Part shown: positions 1-9,740 of the stretch, in pieces
How positions within the stretch are numbered: the first letter of the stretch is position 1
How the letters are laid out: every line of letters starts with the position of its first letter
DNA from: Sarocladium kiliense
Taxonomy: Eukaryota > Ascomycota > Sordariomycetes > Hypocreales > Sarocladiaceae
DNA length: 64,000 nucleotides
Assembly: GCA_030734395.1 (NCBI GenBank)
Contig: JAUZTG010000003.1
Span: 62,001-126,000, forward strand
Reading direction: 5' to 3'
Translations under genes and position numbers: made by a program
The notes under the pieces: generated by a model
Seen by the model: the letters and a program-made list of their open reading frames with translations, nothing else
What the model was told of the DNA's origin: nothing
Database searches by the model: none

Positions 1-886
1 GACTAGGTCAAAGGGTGGAATTAGCTTTCAGGATAGCCATGGCGTCAAATTACCTCATAACCTTGCGCAGCCTGACAATTGACAATTGTAGAATGATGGG
101 CAGCCAAAGCCAACTAGCATAGACAGTGGAGCGTCAACGTACCGCAGCATAGGCCGAATCCCTATCATCTTCACCGTTTCGGTCCTACGGCCATCATCAG
201 CATGTCTGAGTCGCTAGAGCGGCAATTGACGAGCTCCAAGGAAGGACACGTGAGGAGTGGCCAATTGATGGAAGCACTGACATCGACCTCTAGAGGCAGC
301 GCAGAATGGCCTGTTGCTGCCATGTTGGATGGCTGATCCCGGTATCTGTGCGCAGGGCACGGTGTATTTGGCAACGAGGGTCTTGCAACACCAGGTTTGG
401 CTTCATATAAGTGCAAGGATGCGATGCCCAACGATGAAGCTTGCTCGTCCGAGAACAAAGGGCAGTGCGTCGAAGATGGGGGAGGGGCACGAGTTCGGCC
501 AGCTGGAAACCGCCAACCACCCGCCTGAGGCGCTCAACTTCGATGCATGGCGCTCGACACACGCAGCCAACAGACAAAACTCGGCAGAAGCAACGAGGGC
601 TGGGCCACCACAATCGCTCGACAGGGGTCGCAAGGTCCAACCAACGGCAGCTTGCAAACCTTGCCATTGCATCACACTACTCCTCCGTATTGTCTTGACC
701 CATGCGTCCCTCTCCCCTGCTGCGTCGCACTGCCTGCGCCATGAGCTGCTGCTTTACCCCTCTGTGCCAGCTGCATGCCAGCGAATGGCCACACCGCGGT
801 TCTCGCTGACCCCGACTCGCTGTCGAGTCAGGTACCCAGCTTCCTACCACAACTCCCTGCTCACGATCCCAAGAAGCAACGACGAA
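1..886. other. intergenic, upstream of the P450 gene
   Basis: I see no supported gene here. Open frames run through the stretch, including one continuous with the P450 start, but they lack protein-like composition and a better start lies at 887. It probably holds the P450 promoter and leader. Confidence 0.5.
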
Positions 887-2684
887 ATGGCCATCCTCTT
901 CGAAATCCGACCAACGGTTCTTGTCGCCGTCGCTGGCCTCCTCTTTGTCACGTGGTACGTGGTGTCGACCACGCGGCAGTACCTGCGCCTGCGACATATC
1001 AAAGGCCCATTGGCGGCAGGCTTCACCCAGACCTGGCTGATACGATGCGTTGGTGGCGGTCGCACACACCTGGACCTTTGGGAAGTATGCCAGAAGTATG
1101 GTATGTGAGTCAAAGCGCTGGTGCGCACGAGCATTCCCAGGCTGTTGAGCTCCCTCTTGTTCAACCAGCTATACATCGGCTCGGGACTGTTGGCGACATC
1201 AATTGCACCTGCCCCCTTGCATGAATACCCGTGGCTGACGTTCATCTTTGCTGATTTGCGCACGGTTCAGGTGATATTGCGCGTGTCGGACCCAATGATC
1301 TTATCACGTCCGACCCGGATCTGATGAAACGCATGCTCAATGTACGCACCAAGTATAAACGCTCGGCTTGGTACGATGGCATGCGCCTCGATCCGACCAA
1401 GGACAATGTCCTGTCTCAACGCAACGATGACCTGCATGCGAGCACACGCTCCAAGATGGCCGCCGGCTACTCGGGCAAGGAGGTCGACCACCTCGAATCT
1501 ACCGTGGATGAGAACGTCCAGCGGCTGATTGACCTGCTCGACACCAAGTACATCTCCCAGGGCAAGGCCTTTGACTTTGGCCACAAGGCGTCTTTCTTTA
1601 CACTGGACGTCATTTCTGCCGTTGCCTTTGGCGAAGCTTTTGGTGATTTGGAGGCCGATTCGGATGTATATGGCTACATCCATGCGATGGAGGAGAGCAT
1701 GCCTACTATCATTATTACGACCGTGATGCCCTGGATCATGAAACTGTTGCAGATGCCTGTTTTCAAGGGCATGCTGCCGTCAGAGAAGGATGCTGTCGGC
1801 GTTGGACGAACCATGGCAATCGCGAAGAAGGTCACCGCCGAGCGCTTTGGCCCTCATCCCAAGGTCCAGAGGGATATGCTCGGCTCTTTCATTGCGCGTG
1901 GCCTGAAGCAAGAGGAGGTTGAATCGGAAATTCTCATGCAAATGCAAGTTGTCTCATTATCTCGTTACCCCATTCTTGCGTCCGCTGACTGTCACCGCTC
2001 CCAGTCTCGCCGGTGCTGATACAACCGCCACGGCCATTCGCGCCACCATGTTACATATTATCTCCAACCCACGCGTCATTGGGGCTATGCGGAAGGAGAT
2101 CGACAATGCCAAACCTTCTCTGCCCATCATCACGGACGATGAAGCCCGCGTCATGCCTTACCTCCAGGCCGTTATCAAAGAGGGTCTCCGTGTCCACCCA
2201 CCCGTCGTCGGCCTCATGTCCAAGGAGGTTCCGGAGGGCGGTGATACTTTCAAGGGCGTGTACCTTCCCGAGGGCACCAAGATTGGATATTGTGCCTGGG
2301 GTATCTACCGCAGACGAGATATCTGGGGCGAAGACGCTGATGAGTTTCGCCCAGAGCGCTGGCTGGAGGCTTCCCCGGATCAGCTGCGACTCATGGAGGG
2401 CACAATCGAGCTGGTCTTCGGCCACGGTCGGTGGTCATGTCTCGGGAAGAATGTTGCGCTGATGGAGCTGAACAAGGTCTTCGTCGAGGTAAGATTGGCC
2501 CTTCCATGCCATTCATACTTGCCTCTGTGGGTTTTTACTGATCCGGACTTTCACATAATCATAGCTGGTGCGGCGCTTTGATCTTGTCGTGGTGAACCCA
2601 ACGAGGCCGTGGCATTCTATTAATGTCGGCATTTTCCTGCAGTCTGATTACTGGATTCGCGGTTATAAACGAGCGATGACGTGA
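887..2684 (+). CDS. cytochrome P450, pisatin demethylase-like
   Basis: Microsomal haem monooxygenase of the fungal pisatin-demethylase/benzoate-hydroxylase type; the substrate cannot be read from sequence. Exons 887-1100, 1271-1943, 2005-2488 and 2565-2684 give 496 aa, the usual P450 length. The start at 887 places a hydrophobic N-terminal anchor (ILFEIRPTVLVAVAGLLFV) directly before the mature domain. Exon 1 joins exon 2 as KYGDIARVGPNDLITSDP, the expected family motif. The I-helix is LAGADTTATAIR, the ExxR motif is KEGLR, and the haem loop is FGHGRWSCLG with Cys about 441. Intron 2 uses a GC donor (GCAAGT at 1944); the nearby GT at 1948 would shift the frame. No other secondary-metabolism gene flanks it, so it may act alone in detoxification or catabolism (inference). 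Confidence 0.93.
1944..2004 (+). other. GC-AG intron in the P450 gene
   Basis: The donor is AT|GCAAGT and the acceptor CCCAG. Only this pairing restores the reading ...LMQILAGADTT across the junction. The first GT after it (1948) is in the wrong phase and leads to a stop within the next few codons. GCAAGT is the usual form of a non-canonical GC donor. Confidence 0.85.
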
Positions 2685-3268
2685 ATGTAAAGCGGCGCGA
2701 CTTTGACATGTGCCCTCCTCAGCTGCAGCCTGATGTGGCCGATTGCGGCGGTTCCAACGAGTGACGGGATCTCGAGCACGTCGGGAGAGACTTATACACT
2801 GCCGCACACTAACGCTAGTTGGTGTGATATACTCCATAACCTAGCCCAAGGGTCTAGCTTCTAGTCTAGCTCGTGAATAGAAGCCACTGGCTACTAAATC
2901 AGTCTACTCAATGTCGTACTAGGCATGATTTAGTGCGTTTTTGGGGAGCCAACATCAGCCCTGCCTTCACGTCCATGGAAGATGAGAGGCATCATCGTTT
3001 CTTTTTCATCAACAGAGACTACCAGCAAAACAACTAGCCTATGTCCATGCAGGTCTGCTCAATACAATTGAAGGATTTGCGACACTGACCGCGGACCGGA
3101 TGTACTTCCAGATAACATGGACAATCCAACTGCCGGGAGGCAGAGACGGCGGTGTAGTCACGTCTGTGAAAGGAAAAGAATGCGGTGACTCAGTTTACGA
3201 AACAAATAAGATCGATAGAGTCCCTGGAATATAGACATAGAGTCACCACTGGTGCCAATGTCTTGAAG

Positions 3269-3275
3269 TATATAG
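3269..3275 (+). promoter_or_regulatory. TATA box of first coiled-coil gene
   Basis: TATATAG lies about 136 nt upstream of the ATG at 3405. The next gene downstream has an equivalent element at almost the same distance. Confidence 0.4.
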
Positions 3276-3404
3276 CCCTTCCAGTAGCACGTCGTGAGTT
3301 GCCCTCCTCTGCGCTTCCCGATGCGACAACGTCACAACATCAGCAACAGCAACAGCACAGATATACCAAAGCACCTACCGTGAATCTCTCCACAAGACGC
3401 AGAA

Positions 3405-3686
3405 ATGTCTTTCCAAAGATGTAACGAGGCTATTATGAAGCGAGAGATCGCCGCCCTCAGGGAGCGGCTGGAGGCTCTGAATGATAAACTGGAGGCGAAG
3501 CGGCGCCAGATGTATGACGCTAAACGGTCAGATGAGGCACAGCGCACTCCAGGTTCTCAGAGTAATTGCCAGGATGCCGTAGATGAGGTTCAGAGATTCA
3601 ACATCATGGAGAGATTGCCGGTTCAGAGTAAGCTGTATGATTTGGAGGGTGCGTACTTGGAGCGGTTTGGTCATCAGTGTAAGTAG
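3405..3686 (+). CDS. small coiled-coil protein A
   Basis: A 93-aa protein I do not recognise. Residues about 13-45 form a charged amphipathic helix (REIAALRERLEALNDKLEAK). A polar linker follows, then a second helix containing QDAVDEVQ, suggesting a helical hairpin. The next gene, 3959-4216, has the same layout, length and a QDAVEA motif, so the two look like tandem duplicates. There is no signal peptide or membrane segment. The end is odd: the last codons are overlapped by a perfect donor (CAGT|GTAAGT at 3679), so a spliced, longer C-terminus is possible. It could be a lineage-specific orphan gene. Confidence 0.5.
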   Translation: MSFQRCNEAIMKREIAALRERLEALNDKLEAKRRQMYDAKRSDEAQRTPGSQSNCQDAVDEVQRFNIMERLPVQSKLYDLEGAYLERFGHQCK

Positions 3687-3828
3687 TCTAAGAGGGAATT
3701 GCGTCAACAGTGCTTCTCTGGAGTCGAATGTATTCGTCTGGCAGTCTCACGAACGCAGTGCACCAGATGCGGACTGACTTGTTGGTTCCCTGAGCGTGAC
3801 TCTATGATCCAAACCTCTGTTGATGGGC

Positions 3829-3836
3829 ATATATAC
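3829..3836 (+). promoter_or_regulatory. TATA box of second coiled-coil gene
   Basis: ATATATAC lies about 130 nt upstream of the ATG at 3959. It argues that this gene has its own promoter and is not a second exon of the gene at 3405. Confidence 0.4.
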
Positions 3837-3958
3837 AACATCAATCTCATGCTCGACGTCTCTCTGCTTCCCCTCACTGTCGATTCCAGAAAGCATGATA
3901 TTTCGAACCTCGACAAACAGCATATATCAAACCTTCTACTAAACTTTCACCTTTGAAG

Positions 3959-4216
3959 ATGGTCTCCCAGGAAATCAAGGATCGTCTCAAAGGTCTCGAG
4001 ACTAGGCTCGAGGAGGTCAAATCCAACATTGCACGCTTGAGTGAGAAAAGGACCCGTCTTGCTCTGCTAGACCAACCCGGTCTGCACATTGATGAACATG
4101 AGGAGTACGATCAGCAATGGCAAGATGCGGTGGAGGCGTACACGCGGGCTGTGAGGGAGGAGCTTAGGTTACTGGATGAGATACGCAAGCTGAAGAGAGA
4201 GCATGGGATGACGTGA
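3959..4216 (+). CDS. small coiled-coil protein B
   Basis: An 85-aa protein, nearly all helix: a heptad-rich segment (DRLKGLETRLEEVKSNIARL), a loop around QPGLHIDEHEEY, then a second helix (QDAVEAYTRAVREELRLLDE). It has the same helix-loop-helix layout as the neighbour at 3405-3686 and shares the QDAV(D/E)E/A motif, so the pair is probably a tandem duplication. The start is the ATG at 3959, preceded by a CT-rich leader. No domain is recognisable; partner or scaffold roles are guesswork. Confidence 0.5.
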   Translation: MVSQEIKDRLKGLETRLEEVKSNIARLSEKRTRLALLDQPGLHIDEHEEYDQQWQDAVEAYTRAVREELRLLDEIRKLKREHGMT

Positions 4217-4434
4217 TGAATTTTGCCCGCTTCAAGGTCAGCTTGCTGCAGTTCCTGGTGATAAAGAGGAATATTGGGCTACGAGCCGAGTTCAGAGCAA
4301 GAGAAGCTGCTCACATCTGAAGACAGAGGGAATACAGCGGTGAATCTCGCCTACATTGGGCAGAATTATAGCACCTAACTGCGGACGCCACGGATAAGCC
4401 CCCGCCGCATCATTCTCTCTGACTGCACCATCAC

Positions 4435-6336
4435 TTATGACAAGCCAAAGGCATCCAGAGTATTCCATATAGGCTGAGAAGGGTCCGACAACTTCTCGTG
4501 CAGGAGCCCACGCCTCCTTTCTATTGCTCCCAGGTCACGCGCCACGGACACACAAGCAAGGACTTGATTACAGTCTTCCCAGATCCGTGCGCGATTCCGC
4601 AGGCCCGGGAGAGGTGTTGTCTCAGGGTTGCACAGCCAGTGAATGCGCCTCCAATTCACAGCTTGTCCGTGATGCTGTGCAGTTGGGGTTTGAGGACCTT
4701 GGCGTAACCAAGCTTCCACATTGGCACGAAACAGGTGCCATTCCCGTTGAGCGGCGTCCTGTCTTGCATGATACGGAGAGAAAATCTCATGTCGGCGACG
4801 TGCACTTAGCGCTTTCGCTGCCTCGGCCGCTTCTTCCATCTCGGGATCATCTGCGACGATCTCTGACCAGAGCATCGCCTCGTCTTCCTCGCTTGGAAGA
4901 TCGATAGGGAGCGTCGGGGGCTCAAGTCCCGGCGGGCAGAGGGGATCCCATGTTGCTGGCCAGTCGCGCGATGCAGGGTACTCACCGTTCTCCAATATCT
5001 CCCACAACCAGGGCATCTCCCTTGATACTAAGGCTTTGAATACTGGCTGGGTGTGGATATAGAGTGCTCGGCAGGTCCTGGCTGCTGCATCAATCCCGCC
5101 CAAGTCCAGGAACGAGAGTATGTGCTCGATGATCTCAGCAGGGAGAGCCACCAGCAGCGTGTCTGACCGGTGGGCGCTAGTGTGATGTATCGCATGTCCT
5201 CTGCAGCTGTCTAGACCCCGTGAAAGACGTGGGATCTCGACTGGGTTTGCCGCCAACCATTCGTCGCCTGGCCAGTGGTGCCATGGGCTGTCCCAACTCT
5301 TACGTCCTCGCTCGACCTCCGCTCGCCGCAACATCATGCTCCCTTCTATCCCATAAGAGTCCGGGTCAGTCAGTATTTCGCGCCAGTACCACAGTCCCTC
5401 GAGATCAACCCGACCCAGCCGTGCATACGAGTCCTTCGCGTACATGTCCAGGCAATATGAGTGAACTGCAATCGGGCGTAACACGTCGCTCTCATCGCAA
5501 CCTTCGCCGACAAACTCCCAGCTGGCGTTTATCTCGTGTAATCCATGTCGTGGTGGATGGAATGAGCGCCACGCCATGAAGTGGCCCCCGATCCAATTCG
5601 AGCCATTAGACTCACCAGAGAGGTAGAACAGACCCTGTTCCTCGAACAGTTGGTCTCTCTGTTCTGGTTTCCAGTTCTTGGGCTTGGGCATCACGAAACG
5701 GACGTTGCGGCAATTCTTCATTTGCGCGACGCTGAGCACGTTCCCGTTGATGCCCTGCAGGCTTCGACAGGAGGGTGCGGCAATGTGTTCCTTGGGGGTC
5801 ACGGGCACTGGGTCACCAGGGAAGTCAACCATGACAGGATTGCACCGGTCTCCCGTGTGATAGATCTTGCCCTTGTGCCAGGTGCCGTTTGGTAGCCGGT
5901 GTGGTCGTGGAGGGTCTGGCAGCTCAGAGAGTGGGTAGACGTCGTTGACTGCTGCTGCACAATCATCGGCAGCCTCAAGCTCAGCCGTCAGACGATTCTC
6001 ATCTTCGACCCCAGTGTCGGAATTGGAACTGTACTCGAGAGGCTCGTCGTCAGGGTCGTCGTCATCTGGAACCCAGTCGAGGTCGCTCTCATCCTCGTCG
6101 TCAGGCCACAGAGGAAGTTGCAAGCACCGCAGCACCTGGGGATCGGACGGAGTGCGGTCTGCAGATGTGCAATGCTGGCATTCCTGGTCTGGAAACTCGG
6201 TGCGCCATGGCTGTGTAGGGAAGCCGACGTAGTTGGCTCCCTCCAAGTTCCAGGCTGCGCTGGGCGGCTCATTTACCGTTCGGATGCGAGCAATCGCCAT
6301 GTCAACACCACATATCTGACAGTCGAACGAGACCAT
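4435..6336 (-). CDS. F-box protein, large
   Basis: Intronless, 633 aa. The F-box lies near residues 395-430 (LVALPAEIIEHILSFLDL) followed by a leucine/aromatic-rich C-terminal half, so the product is probably a substrate receptor of an SCF ubiquitin ligase. The N-terminus carries a CQIC...CQHC pair of cysteine knuckles that could bind zinc, then a strongly acidic tract (PDDEDESDLDWVPDDDDPDD). This layout of N-terminal cysteine pairs, acidic linker and mid-protein F-box recurs in expanded filamentous-fungal F-box families; substrates are unknown. The ATG at 6336 is the only start that keeps the cysteine motif. Confidence 0.82.
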   Translation of the reverse strand: MVSFDCQICGVDMAIARIRTVNEPPSAAWNLEGANYVGFPTQPWRTEFPDQECQHCTSADRTPSDPQVLRCLQLPLWPDDEDESDLDWVPDDDDPDDEPLEYSSNSDTGVEDENRLTAELEAADDCAAAVNDVYPLSELPDPPRPHRLPNGTWHKGKIYHTGDRCNPVMVDFPGDPVPVTPKEHIAAPSCRSLQGINGNVLSVAQMKNCRNVRFVMPKPKNWKPEQRDQLFEEQGLFYLSGESNGSNWIGGHFMAWRSFHPPRHGLHEINASWEFVGEGCDESDVLRPIAVHSYCLDMYAKDSYARLGRVDLEGLWYWREILTDPDSYGIEGSMMLRRAEVERGRKSWDSPWHHWPGDEWLAANPVEIPRLSRGLDSCRGHAIHHTSAHRSDTLLVALPAEIIEHILSFLDLGGIDAAARTCRALYIHTQPVFKALVSREMPWLWEILENGEYPASRDWPATWDPLCPPGLEPPTLPIDLPSEEDEAMLWSEIVADDPEMEEAAEAAKALSARRRHEIFSPYHARQDAAQREWHLFRANVEAWLRQGPQTPTAQHHGQAVNWRRIHWLCNPETTPLPGLRNRARIWEDCNQVLACVSVARDLGAIERRRGLLHEKLSDPSQPIWNTLDAFGLS

Positions 6337-7209
6337 GTTGCAGCACGCGGTGGATCGGGCTTGGACTCTCAGGCAGACGCTGCACCGCGATAGTGTCGAC
6401 AGACCGAGCTCTCATCTGAGCACCTCAGGCCGACGTCTCTTTTCTCTACTCAATTGGTTTGGTTTGATATGGAACAAGAGCACATTGGCCAGCCTGGATT
6501 GACCCTCACAGAAGTATGTATGTACGTTGCTACCCAAGCGAACGGCCCACAACGCGCGATTCCCCGACGCTCCGACACTATACCATGATGAAGTGGACCC
6601 AGCAACTTGGAAAGGGTAGCTAGGACGAAGGATATTGAAGTGAGAATATTGACACATCTCCAGACTTGGACAGAATAGTGGAATGGCTTCGAGTTGTGCC
6701 TCCAACAATCTCTACAAATGACCTTACAGTCTCTCGCTCATGGGAAACTAAAAGCGACTACTGCTCAAGGCAACCAAGAATCAGAGAACTTGTATCATCT
6801 TTCAATCGATCCATCGTTTCAGACCTTTGCATGGCATTGCCTAGACTACTCCTGGCCAAACAGCCATTCAGAACGCAAAAGAGCAGGCTCTCAGAATAAA
6901 AGGGGCACTCCGTGGCTACACTGATTCGCATGTTAGAGGCGGGGAGGAACTGAACAGCATGATTCAGAAGACAGCTGCACCTGTGAGTGATTGAGTATCA
7001 GTAAATGAGTGACTTGAAGATGATAGGAGTGCTTTGATGATCCCTACCGCCCCCAGGGACTTCCGTGAAGTGAAGAATAGAACGGCCTCCCTCCCATCTG
7101 TACCATTCTCGGAACGCAACTTACTTCGCTTCACAGTTCTTGCCAGCCAAAGTGTATCAAGATAACCTCTGACAATATCTACCTAACCCCCAGACTTACC
7201 GCGACAATC
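6337..7209. other. intergenic between F-box and coiled-coil genes
   Basis: About 870 bp between divergent genes. I see no convincing coding frame or RNA; it presumably holds two promoters. Confidence 0.4.
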
Positions 7210-7560
7210 ATGGCCATCAATTTTGCCGCCGAAGAAGGCCAATTCTCACGATGGCTTGCTATGATCATGGCGGCAAGGAAAGACTCCACAAACGAGCTTG
7301 ATGTTCTCAGGGCGCACATCGACGTCTTAAGAAGACGCTTGAGGGAGGCTAGAGATCAGTACGAGAGAAAGCATATCCAAGCGACGCTGGACAAACTGCT
7401 AGCTCGGTACCGCGCGTGTGCAGCGAGGTATGATTCGTGTCAGGCCACGCTTGATGAAGGTATCATTAGGCTGGGATTATCTAAGCCTGGGTACAAAGAA
7501 AGCCAAGATTTGGACACAAAGAAGGCAGAGAAGCTTATCGAGGACGGAGGCACGGTTTGA
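7210..7560 (+). CDS. small coiled-coil protein C
   Basis: A 116-aa intronless protein without recognisable domain. Residues about 25-85 form two long amphipathic helices (LDVLRAHIDVLRRRLREARD, then LDKLLARYRACAARYD), the same helical-hairpin style as the two small genes at 3405 and 3959. Sequence identity to those is low, so common origin is only suggested. The F-box gene between them runs the opposite way. It starts at the first ATG after a pyrimidine-rich leader. Function unknown. Confidence 0.45.
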   Translation: MAINFAAEEGQFSRWLAMIMAARKDSTNELDVLRAHIDVLRRRLREARDQYERKHIQATLDKLLARYRACAARYDSCQATLDEGIIRLGLSKPGYKESQDLDTKKAEKLIEDGGTV

Positions 7561-9682
7561 GAGCCGTACGCGTAATCCAAAGTTGATAGACGTGGCCAAT
7601 GATTACCGATTGAACGAGTCAGACGAATACACACAGCGTATGCATCTTGACATACTCGGGTCTTATGTGGAAGAGATATCCAGGACCTTCTTAGCACCGG
7701 CAAAGCCTCCAAAGGTAGATCTGTTCTCAGCATGCCGTAGGACAGCAAGCTCTGTGGTTCGCCTGAGATTGCTTGAAGATCCATTGGCTTATTCCACGTC
7801 GCAACGCCAATAGCAACCTTTTCCAAATGCAAGTTTCTTCTTTAATCATGTTTGATCACATATCAGATTCGGTATTTCTTTCTAGCTCATGGCATGTGGC
7901 GCCAAAATGGACCGTGGCTGTTAGGAAGGGTCTGGCCAAAGCGTTGGTTGGATGCCACGTGCAGCCCGTCCGATCTCACTTACATACATAAGTTGTACAT
8001 CCATGGCTGTTGTGACACCTCAAAACGGCTTCATTCTGCTCGGCAGGAACCGAAAGGGTGTTCTCGGGAATGTGTCAAGAGGAGAAAGGGGGGAAGGGGT
8101 GTGCTCAAGAAGAGGCACGGGAAGAGGCACGGACAGAGGCGGCCAACCAGACGTCGCTCTAGAGCCAGAACGGGGAGTTTTCGAAGCTGTGCCCTCGGAT
8201 GCAAGTCAGCACTAGAATAATTCCGAGGGAAGACAGCAACGATGCAACAATGCGCCCATGTTGCCAGGGCTCGGGAGGTGTCGCTCGAAGGGTGTCTGTC
8301 GGTGAAAGGATTACACATTCGCGCGCGGGAGCAGTCATCTCCATGGTGCCATGATGATTGCTAGTCAGGGCGATCGTCAACCCACATGAGCTTGACTGAC
8401 CAAGCTCAAGCTAACAATCAACGGTCCACAGTCCAGTCTAGGCAGTACAAGGTGCTCTGTCGCTGGCCATCAATGGCCTCAGTTGGATGGCTGGTGGAGC
8501 TCGGGCGGTGGAGGAGGGGTTCGTTTGTCAGTCTCAGCTAAGGCACAGCTAAGGAACAGGTCGACGGGAGCGCTGGCTGGACGGGGTGGTGTGTCGGAAT
8601 TTGTCAGGTCGTGACGCCGACAGTCATCGCATCAGCACTGAGTAAGCACCCTCATTGGCAGTGGACGGGCAACGAACGGATCGCGGAGCTCGAGGTGTGT
8701 AGCCGGAGGGGTTGAGGGCACCATCGCAGGCACAGCAAGCCTTAGTCAGGGCCCAGTAATCGAGAGTAAGTCGACGCATTGCATCGCATCGCATCGCATC
8801 GCTGGATGCCCCGAGTGGGATGCCAGGCCAACGCATGACTGGCAACTGGCGATCGGAAGTTTGTGGCAGATGCCGTGCGAGGGGAGGACAGACAGACAGA
8901 CAGACCCTGGAGCTGTTTTTTTAGGTCTTGGTGGAGGGGAAGGGGGAGGAGGAGGGGTACCGGTTATGCAGGGCAGCATTTGAGTGGTGACTGATGGACG
9001 CTGCACCTGGAACAAAGGACACAACAACGTGGCGTACCGGAGACCAGAGCAAATTGTCTACAGCTCAACCAGGCAGAGAATTCGGCAGGGCAATCAGTCA
9101 ATCAATCAGTCAGTCAGTCAACCCCCGCGCGCGGCGCACCAGATACAGGTAGCACCCGATGATAGCAGCCTCCCCTCTGTCCATCCCAGTTCACGCCCCC
9201 CCCCCCCCCCCAGACCAAGCGAGCAAGCAAGTGGTGACCGCCTTTCGACTCGACTCAGTTTACGAGTAGCCCGCCTTAGCTAACCCTGAGTAAACATGCC
9301 ACAAAGCTGCTGCAACTCTCCAAATCTCTGGCTAGCGACCTCCGGGCCCCCGCTTTAAGGCGCAACGCCGGATCCGGCACCGGGCTGGTTCTCGCACCAT
9401 CGACCATGACTATCGCTGATGTAACTCGGCCAGCCGCTTGACTGACACTTGTGTGTGGCCTTGCCTGTCTCTGTGTCGTGTTGTGTCTTGACTCCGGGCC
9501 ATGCCAAACACGAACAAGCATCCCGCAGCCCAGTGGGCCACGGTGCATCCTTGGGAACATGACTAAACAGCAGAGGGGTGTCTGTAACCACCTCACCTCT
9601 GGACGCTTCCCCGTTGCCGTAGGCTATCCTGGCCTTGGTCGACGCCGTCGAGCTCGGGTATTTGGCTCCTGCTGCTCAACTC
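7561..9682. other. long low-complexity intergenic region
   Basis: About 2.1 kb with no supported gene. It holds short tandem repeats (GCATC units around 8781-8801, GACA units around 8887-8905, AATC/AGTC units around 9091-9120) and a run of 16 C at 9196-9211. Probably the promoter region of the quinone reductase gene. Confidence 0.5.
9196..9211 (+). repeat. homopolymer C16
   Basis: Sixteen consecutive C, about 530 bp upstream of the quinone reductase start. It is prone to slippage and sequencing error. Confidence 0.9.
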
Positions 9683-9688
9683 TATAAG
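9683..9688 (+). promoter_or_regulatory. TATA box of the WrbA-like gene
   Basis: TATAAG lies 58 nt upstream of the first in-frame ATG (9741) and 184 nt upstream of the second (9867). A start site 30-60 nt downstream would fall close to 9741, so small shifts could include or exclude the presequence ATG. Confidence 0.5.
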
Positions 9689-9740
9689 ACATGAGGGGTT
9701 CCCTCCCGTTGCCCCTCGTCTTCCCGTCCCTTCCTGTGAC

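Noticed and set aside
314..886. In-frame N-terminal extension of the P450 (about 190 codons)
   Set aside because: Composition is not protein-like; the ATG at 887 gives the standard membrane anchor and the normal total length.
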